DNA of 64,000 bases from Musa acuminata AAA Group (taxonomy: Eukaryota; Streptophyta; Magnoliopsida; Zingiberales; Musaceae): NCBI RefSeq assembly GCF_036884655.1, contig NC_088342.1, forward strand, positions 30,719,001 through 30,783,000. Reading direction: 5' to 3'. The position numbers were made by a program, and so were the translations under genes. The notes under the pieces were generated by a model, which ran no database searches, was not told the origin of the DNA, and saw only the letters and a program-made list of their open reading frames with translations. Below are positions 57,581 to 64,000 of this stretch, piece by piece. Position 1 is the stretch's first letter. Every line of letters begins with the position of its first letter.

Positions 57581-58839
57581 TGTTAGGATCAAGAATGGCA
57601 CTGAGAGGGGGGGGCGGTGAATTAGTGCAGCAGATAAAAACGTCAATTTTAAAAATATTGTTCGATAAAATCATTTTGACAAAGTGAGTTTAATTGAAAG
57701 CATATGAAAAAGTATAGCAAGTAAGGTAGTTTACAATTAAAATGAAAACCTTAAAGTAAATACAAACCAAATTTTTATAATGGTTCGATCGTCGTGACCT
57801 ACATCAACTCCTGATTCCTCTTCCGTCGAGGCCACCGAAATCCACTAGCGGTCTTCCTTCAATAGGCGAAGGCTAACCACCTTCTTACAACTTTATTCTC
57901 CTTTTGACAAGCTCAGGAGAGAACCTTTACACCCCAACTACCTCCTCTCTTAAACTTTACTAACACTTAGAGTTTGAAAGGGGTTCTCACAATATTACAA
58001 TAGCATTTTTTTTTTTTGCTCTCAATTATTGTGTAATCTGAGTAGGGATAAGAGGAGTATTTATAGGCTCTAAGTAGATTTAAACTTGGAGCCAAAATGT
58101 GTCTCATCCTCGGTTTTCGGGGTACTAGCGGTATCACCGCTTGTGTTGGGCGATACCACTGCTTGCATCACTGACACTGGGCGGTACCACCGCTTAGTCT
58201 AGCGGTACCACTACTTGGGAGATTGTGTCTGGGCAGTATCATAGCCTGACAATCTTAAAGAATAAGTCTGGGTGGTACCACCGCCCAGACTGGCGATACC
58301 ATCGCTTGATATAGTCTCGGAGACTATGCCACGATGGTTTCATCTGTTGGGTTACTATTTAGGCATTTCACTTAGCCCAACATAGCCCAAACTTAAGTCC
58401 AATTGGCCCATAATTGAGTTGGCCTAATTCCAACCCAATTACGCTTAAAACATATTTCGATTTAGACAATTATTACAAAGCTAATCAAATATTGTTCGGT
58501 ATGTCATTGGTTCATTGACGCCTCATCCGATTCTTCGGCGCATTGTCCTCTCTTGTGGCCTATTGCCCAATTGGTCAGTTGACCTCCGCAACTCTGATTT
58601 CCTTGGCGTAATTTCCACTCTTCTTGGCCCGATGCCTGATCCCATGGCCTGAGGCCTTCTATCGATACGTCGACCTATCCTCCAACTCGACGTCCAATCT
58701 TCTAATATGTTGCACTCCAACCCAACATGATTCTTCTTATTTTAATTGTCTCTCCCTAATCGAAGCTTCCTGTGTCACTCAAAACAAAGATCAAATAACA
58801 CTATCAATTGGTTTTATCAATAAGATCTGAGATTCAACA
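57581..58839 (-). repeat. 5' LTR of N3
   Basis: 1259 bp from tgttaggatc to gattcaaca. The hairpin region at 58120-58330 is longer than in the 3' LTR. TATA box in gtatttataggc near 58059. Confidence 0.85.
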
Positions 58840-60149
58840 TAATATACTCCGTCTCTATGGTTGAGTCAGTAGTAGTATCTTGCTTGGAACTCTTCCAGCA
58901 CACTACTCCTCCATTCAGGGTGTACACATACCCCAAATTCGACTTGCTATCATCAACATCGGACTAGAAACTCAAGTCTGTGTAGCCTTCAACCCTAAGG
59001 CTACTACCTCCATATAACAGTAAAAGATCCTTAGTCCTTCTCAAGTACATAAGGATACACTTTACCGCTTTCCAGTGCTCCAAGCTTGGATCCACTAGAT
59101 ACCTGCTCGTGACACTTAGAGCATGCACTATATCAAGCCTGGTACATAGCATGACATACATGATAGACCCTATCATTGAGGCATACGATATCTTATCCAT
59201 GTTTACCTTTCCTTTGGGAGTCTTTGGGGACATACTCCTAGAAAGCAATATTCCATATCTCATTAGTATGAAACCTCTCTTGAAATTTTTCATGCCAAAC
59301 TTTTTGACAATGGTGTCTATGTATCTGGACTCAAACAAGCCAAGTATCCTCTTAGATCTATCTCTATAGATCCGAATCCCTAAGATATAGGATACTTCCC
59401 CTATGTCCTTCATGGAGAAGTGTCGAGATAACTAAGCATTTACTATAGATATCATTCCTACATCATTCACAATGATCATGATGTCATCCACATATAACAC
59501 TAAGAAGGTGATAGCGCTCCCACTTACCTTTATGTACACACAAGGCTCATCTTCATTCTTAACGAAGTCATAAGATCTGATTGCCGCATCAAATCTTATG
59601 TTCCAACTTTGAAAAGCTTACTTTAGTCCATAAATAGACTTAAGCAACCTACACACCTTATCTGGACAATCCTTAGACACGAATCCCTTAAGCTATATCA
59701 TATACACCTCCTCCTCGAGGTTGTCGTTAAAGAATGCAGTTTTCACGTCCATCTGCAAGATCTCATAATCATAGTGTACTGCAATGGTCAATAGAATTCA
59801 AATGGATTTTAGCATGGCTACAGGTGAGAAGGTTTTGTCATAGTCAACCCATTTCCTTTGACGATACCCCTTAGCCACTAGCCTTGCTTTATAGGTCTCT
59901 CCTTTTCCATCTACTCCGATCTTCTTCTTGAAGATCCACTTAAAACCGATGGGTACAATACCCTCGGGTGCATCAACTAGGTTCCAAACCTTGTTGGAGT
60001 ACATAAAATCCATCTCAGAATTCATGACTTCTTGCCACTTCCCGGAGTCTATACTTGTAATAGCCTCTTCGTAGGTCTGAAGATCAATATCCTCAACATC
60101 CTCTCCTTTAATGTGTCCCACATATCTCTCAGGGGGATGAGATACTTTA
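58840..60149 (-). pseudogene. RT and RNase H N-terminus of B
   Basis: RT starts with VPIGFKWIFKKK and ARLVAKGYRQR (60121-59798), passes several stops, and has an intact YVDDIMII near 59480. MKDIGEVSYILGI, PYASMIGSIMYVMLCTR-like sequence and LMYLRRTKDLLL follow (59413-58964). RNase H then runs as GYTDLSF, NGGVVCWKSSKQ and STIETEYI until N3 interrupts it at 58839. It is a copia lineage distinct from SIRE. Confidence 0.87.
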
Positions 60150-61559
60150 CCGGACCTACGTAAAGTTAGAACTTATGTGCTAGGTACTTGAACAGACTTG
60201 GGCTGTGGAGTGGTGCTTGAGCTTGGTTCTCTAACTCTCAACTCTATCAAGCTCCCAATGTCTCTGCCAAGAATGTGTTCCTTCTCAAGGAACACCGCTC
60301 TCTTGACTACAAAGACCTTTGGGTCCTCGGGATGATAAAAATAATACCGACAAGTTTCCTTTGGGTATCCCATAAACTTGCACCACTCCGTCCTCGATTC
60401 TAACTTATCGGGGTTGTGTCTTTTAACATGGGCAAGACAACCCCAAATCTTAACAACCTTAAGATCAGACTTTTTCCCTTTCCATATCTCATATGGTGTA
60501 GACACTACCGACTTATTTGGAACTCTGTTCAGAAGGTAAACTGTGGCCTCTAGAGCATATCCCCAGAATGAGATGGGTAGGTCAACGAAACTCATCATGG
60601 ACCGTACCATATCTAACAGTGTACGATTCATCCTTTCATATATACCATTGTGCTGAGGTGTATAAGGAGGTGTCTAGTGGGATAGAATCCCATGGTCCTT
60701 GAGGAACTGAGTGAACTCTGTACTTAAGTACTCACCTCCTCAATTTGATCGAAGAGTCTTGATACTCTTCCAGTTAGTTCTCTACTTCAATCTTATACTC
60801 TTTGGATTTCTCAAAGGCTTTAGACTTGTACTTCATTAAGTACACATGTTCATACCTTGAGAAATCATCAGTAAAAGTAATAAAGTAGGAGTAACCACCT
60901 ATGACATGAGTTGATATAGGTCAACATACATCACTATGTATGAGTTCCAAGAACTCAGTGGCTCTCTCCCCAGTTCTAAAAGGAGAGTTGGTCAGTTTTC
61001 TATGAAGGCAATGCTCGCAAGATGTATATGACTCATAGTCGAATGGATCTATATATCCATCCTTTAGTAACTTTTGAATCCTTCCCTCACGGATGTGACC
61101 TAGCCTATAATGCCACGGGTATACACTATTCACCTCATCTCGTTTCCTCTTGGACACACTAACATTCATGATATGTGGAGTAGGGTCTAGTATAAATAAA
61201 CCATTATATAATGTTCCTCTCGTGATGATCTTATCATCTAATAATATTAAATTATTATTTTCTAAAAAGCTAATTTATATCCACTAATTGTCAAACATGA
61301 AACGAAAATAATTTTTTTTATAATAGAAGAAACAAAATAGCATGCATCCAATGCAATAATAGCTCCACTAAGTAGATGTAGGGTGACCTCGCCAATAGCT
61401 AATGCAGCAACTTTTGCTCCATTGCCCATCTTGAGGTTCATCTCGCCTCTTGCCAATCTCCTAGGTCTTGTCAGAACCTGCAACAAATTGCAAATATGAT
61501 AAGCATTACCTATATCCAATACTCATGTGTTATCATAAGAGTCTGACAAATGAAGACTG
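60150..61559 (-). pseudogene. Protease and integrase of B
   Basis: The protease motif reads DIGNAYHICN near 61500-61530, where DTG or DSG is expected. GAG-pre-integrase (61169-60921) has HYRLGHI and CEHCLHRK. The catalytic core (60920-60640) is broken by stops. The C-terminal part (60631-60173) has LLNRVPNKSV, TPYEIWKGKKSDL and WGCLAHVKRHNPDKL. Confidence 0.85.
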
Positions 61560-62395
61560 ATCATGAATGTCCCTAAAGCTTCTCTAAGCCTCTGTTTCGC
61601 CTTCTCTACAATGTGTTCTTTGCAGTTCCTCTTCTAGTGCCCATCTTTGTCGTAGTGGAAGCACTAGCTTTTATCTTTTACCGGGTCTTTCTTAGCAACC
61701 TTTGCTTTACCTAATCTGCCCTTGCCCTTCTTAAGGGACTTTTCTGTTTTCCTTTTCTTTCTGGTCTCACCAGTATAGAGAACTGACTTCTCTTTCTTGA
61801 TAGTGCTCTCTGCCTCCCTCAACATATTGAGGAGATCAGGGAGAGTCACCTCAAGCTTATTCATATTAAAATTTATTATGAATTATGAAAATAAATCTAG
61901 TAAGGATTAAAGCATAAGGTCCACACACAGGAGATCCTCTAGGACCATTCCTAGACCTATGAGTTTCTATATCCACTCAATTATTTTTATGACTTGGTTC
62001 TGAGCCGGTGTCCCCTTAGTCATCATAGCACAGAAGAGGCTCTTGGATATCTCATATCGCTGAGTCCTTCCTTGTTCCTCAAACAGTTTGCGGATATGTA
62101 GAAGAATGGATCTAGCATCCATCTTTTCATGCTGTCTCTATAACTCATGAGTCATGGAGCCTAACATGTAACACTAAGAAAGAGTTGAGTCATCTATGCA
62201 CTTCACATAGCGAGCAATCTCATCCTCGCTTGCCCCTTCCTCGGGCATGGGCATCACTGTATCAAGGACGTACGTGATTTTCTCCGCCGTGAGAACAATT
62301 CTCAAGTTGCAGAGCCAATCCGTATAATTCGGACTAGTGAGGTGGTTGACATCAAATATGTCACGTAAGGGATTTAAAAGCGATATTTTCTAAAA
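61560..62395 (-). pseudogene. gag of B
   Basis: The N-terminus reads LLNPLRDIFDVNHLTSPNYTDW near 62380-62310, then YVLDTVMPMPEEGASEDE and SMTHEL, with stops. The 61864-61664 part is lysine-rich. The zinc knuckle CFHYDKDGH*KRNC at about 61620-61660 has Tyr for the second Cys and a stop for the following Trp. UBN2-type copia gag. Confidence 0.82.
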
Positions 62396-62930
62396 ATAAA
62401 GATACAGCAGAAATAAATAATATATAGATTTTATAAAAATAAACAAATAAGATATAGACTTTCATCTTAATGTGCTCCCACTATTTTACTAGCAAGTCAC
62501 ACGACACGTGTGAAATGGAAGTCTCCGACAGACTTTTAGTGGGGATCGGGATCCAATCAGCATCTTAGTATAACCTCGAGGGACTCGACCAATCACACTA
62601 AGCCCAAAAGGTAGGTAACTCTTGCCGATCACAACTCCTTGTGATTCTCATCCTGTTCGGCCTCTAAACCACCATGGTCTCGAGGGACTCGACCAACTAT
62701 GATGTTCAGTTAAGTCAACACCATCGTTATAAGATGAGTCAGATTCAATGATATACCCTCGAGGGACTCAACTAAGCATACCATGTCCTCAGGTCACCGG
62801 TGACATCTCTCGTCGTAAGCAAGATAGCGAATTGCGATATAGGTGAGCCTCGAGGGACTTGACCAACTCAACCTACATCGAGAATTGGTCCCTACCTATA
62901 ACGATGGAATGCCAGGTGTGTAATCACATC
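62396..62930 (-). other. Region beyond the gag of B, with a recurrent 18-base motif
   Basis: No coding sequence recognised. CTCGAGGGACTCGACCAA or a close variant occurs four times, at about 62575, 62679, 62758 and 62849, spaced 104, 79 and 91 bp. It may be the leader of B; I find no PBS or LTR end, so the 5' end of B is either lost or very diverged. Confidence 0.4.
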
Positions 62931-64000
62931 AAATATTTAAGTTAGGAATTGATTTTCTTTCCTTACTTGTTATTATAATTTAAGGAAATCTTAATCTACT
63001 TCCTTGTTTGTTGATATGAATTAAGGAAATAATTAGTAAGTATTCCAAATATGATGATATCATATTTGTTAGTATATTAAATGAAAATAATTTATATTAA
63101 ATAAATACGAAAATTAAAATTTATTTCCCTTAATAGAGGCTCACCTCCTCCTATTTAAAGGGAGGGATTTCTCTCCTTCGTTCCTCACCTAGTCGAGTCT
63201 GGCAGCGGGAGGAACGAGGAGTTACACCCTGTTGACGAGAGAACGAGGAGTTACACCCTATTGATAAGAGGTAGGTTTCCCTACCTTTCTTAAAAGTTTT
63301 AGCTTTTATTTTGATTCTTTAAATATTGAAAGTTTTATAGTTTGAAAAATATGTATCAATTCTTTAAATGTCAAAATTTTTATATTAAAATAATCAGTTA
63401 AAGTTTTCATAATATTCTTTGACCCATGATTAAGGTTTTTATTGTAGAATTAAATATGTTAAAAATGTATATGTTTTATATGATATATTTTCTGTATTAC
63501 AGTTTATCTTTAATCTTATCTGGATTAAAATCTTGTTAAACTAGAATATGTTATCTAAAATCTCTTTTTTGATATTTTTTGATCTGAAATTTAAAATATA
63601 TTATTCTGAATGATTTAAAATATGACTAGAATATGTTAAAATTTTATGTGTTGAAAACATGATTTTTATTTGAATTTAGAAAGTTATTTCCTTGTGTTAA
63701 AACTTATCTCCTAGTCCCTCTTTTAATGTCTTATGATTTCTAGTTAAATTGAGAATGTTATTTCTTTGTATTAAAGCTTTTCTCCTCATCTATCTTTTAA
63801 TGCATTATTATGTTTTCATATATGTTGTTAATGGGTATATGCTATGACTAGTCCATGGGCCAGGGCTGGGCCAGTTTTATGTAATGCATGCTCAATCATG
63901 TATAATGCACATGACCAGTAGATGGATTGGCTCAATCTAGCCCAATATTATTGTTGAACTTGAGCCTAAATATTGATTGAATTAAATTAGACTTGATTAG
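62931..64000. other. Unclassified AT-rich sequence with a promoter-like stretch
   Basis: No convincing ORF. A TATTTAAAGGGAGGGA stretch near 63150 resembles an LTR or gene core promoter on the plus strand. It is followed by a 29-bp tandem duplication starting at 63212 and 63241 (GAACGAGGAGTTACACCCT). It may be another LTR running out of the window. Confidence 0.35.

Larger units (their letters stand above)
52114..58839 (-). mobile_element. N3: degenerate non-autonomous SIRE-type element
   Basis: LTRs at 52114-53155 and 57581-58839, a one-mismatch PBS (57567-57578), broken gag, AT-rich interior and a PPT next to 53155. It has no pol and no accessory ORF. It resembles P in its interior. The flanks gaatg and taata are poor duplications, but the copia frame rejoins across it (EYI to PTAKEG). 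It is older than N1 and P, as its two LTRs differ by about 200 bp in length. Confidence 0.82.
27357..62395 (-). mobile_element. B: Ty1/copia element split by three large insertions
   Basis: On the minus strand, gag (62395-61560), PR-IN (61559-60150) and RT-RNase H (60149-58840) are followed by RNase H pieces at 52113-52042 and 46064-45807, the PPT at 45806-45796 and the 3' LTR at 45795-45552 plus 28677-27357. The insertions are N3, a gypsy solo LTR and chromovirus G. Joining the RNase H pieces at the insertion points gives one continuous frame (EYI, PTAKEGVW, LYCDNYGAIA, NIADPLTKP), which proves their common origin. No matching 5' LTR is visible at the right end. Confidence 0.87.

Overview
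This is a plant nuclear window made almost entirely of nested LTR retrotransposons. I found no convincing host gene, tRNA, rRNA or CRISPR array. Every legible primer-binding site is complementary to plant initiator Met-tRNA (TGGTATCAGAGC or a close variant). The coding remnants are Ty1/copia (SIRE/Maximus-type and a second copia lineage) and a Ty3/gypsy chromovirus. The mix suggests heterochromatic, probably monocot DNA; a banana-like Zingiberales genome is a weak guess from memory of similar LTRs.

Left block (1-26741): a SIRE-type copia element, S (minus strand), has its 5' LTR at 24382-26086, gag-PR at 22649-24331 and IN-RT-RNase H at 11119-14066. It is split by P (plus strand, 14072-22643, TSD TGCTA) and N1 (minus, 2419-10762, TSD TGTGA), and capped on the left by the 5' LTR of another copia (901-2387). 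S itself sits in an older SIRE-type LTR fragment (26087-26741).

Right block (26742-64000): a copia element, B (minus), begins at 27357 inside an inverted LTR of its own family and runs to about 62395. Three insertions split it. The first is a chromovirus, G (plus, 28678-45546, TSD CTCTC), which holds a copia-like fragment, non-autonomous element N2 and a solo LTR. The second is a gypsy solo LTR (46065-52041), which holds a SIRE-type solo LTR and a small TRIM element. The third is non-autonomous element N3 (52114-58839), which holds another solo LTR. Removing the last two insertions rejoins the B RNase H reading frame, which supports the reconstruction.

Most notable: N1 and N2 share an unusual layout. 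They keep SIRE gag, PBS and LTRs, but pol is replaced by one accessory ORF of about 369 codons, resembling the putative plant transposon protein / ATHILA ORF-1 type proteins. In N1 a scrap of RNase H still lies downstream of that ORF, so the ORF took the place of pol and is not an env-like gene added after it. P and N3 are a second non-autonomous type, with gag fragments followed by AT-rich non-coding DNA carrying several polypurine-tract-like hairpins. Both presumably depend on proteins from S-like elements. All LTR and TSD calls were made by eye; percent identities and ages were not computed.
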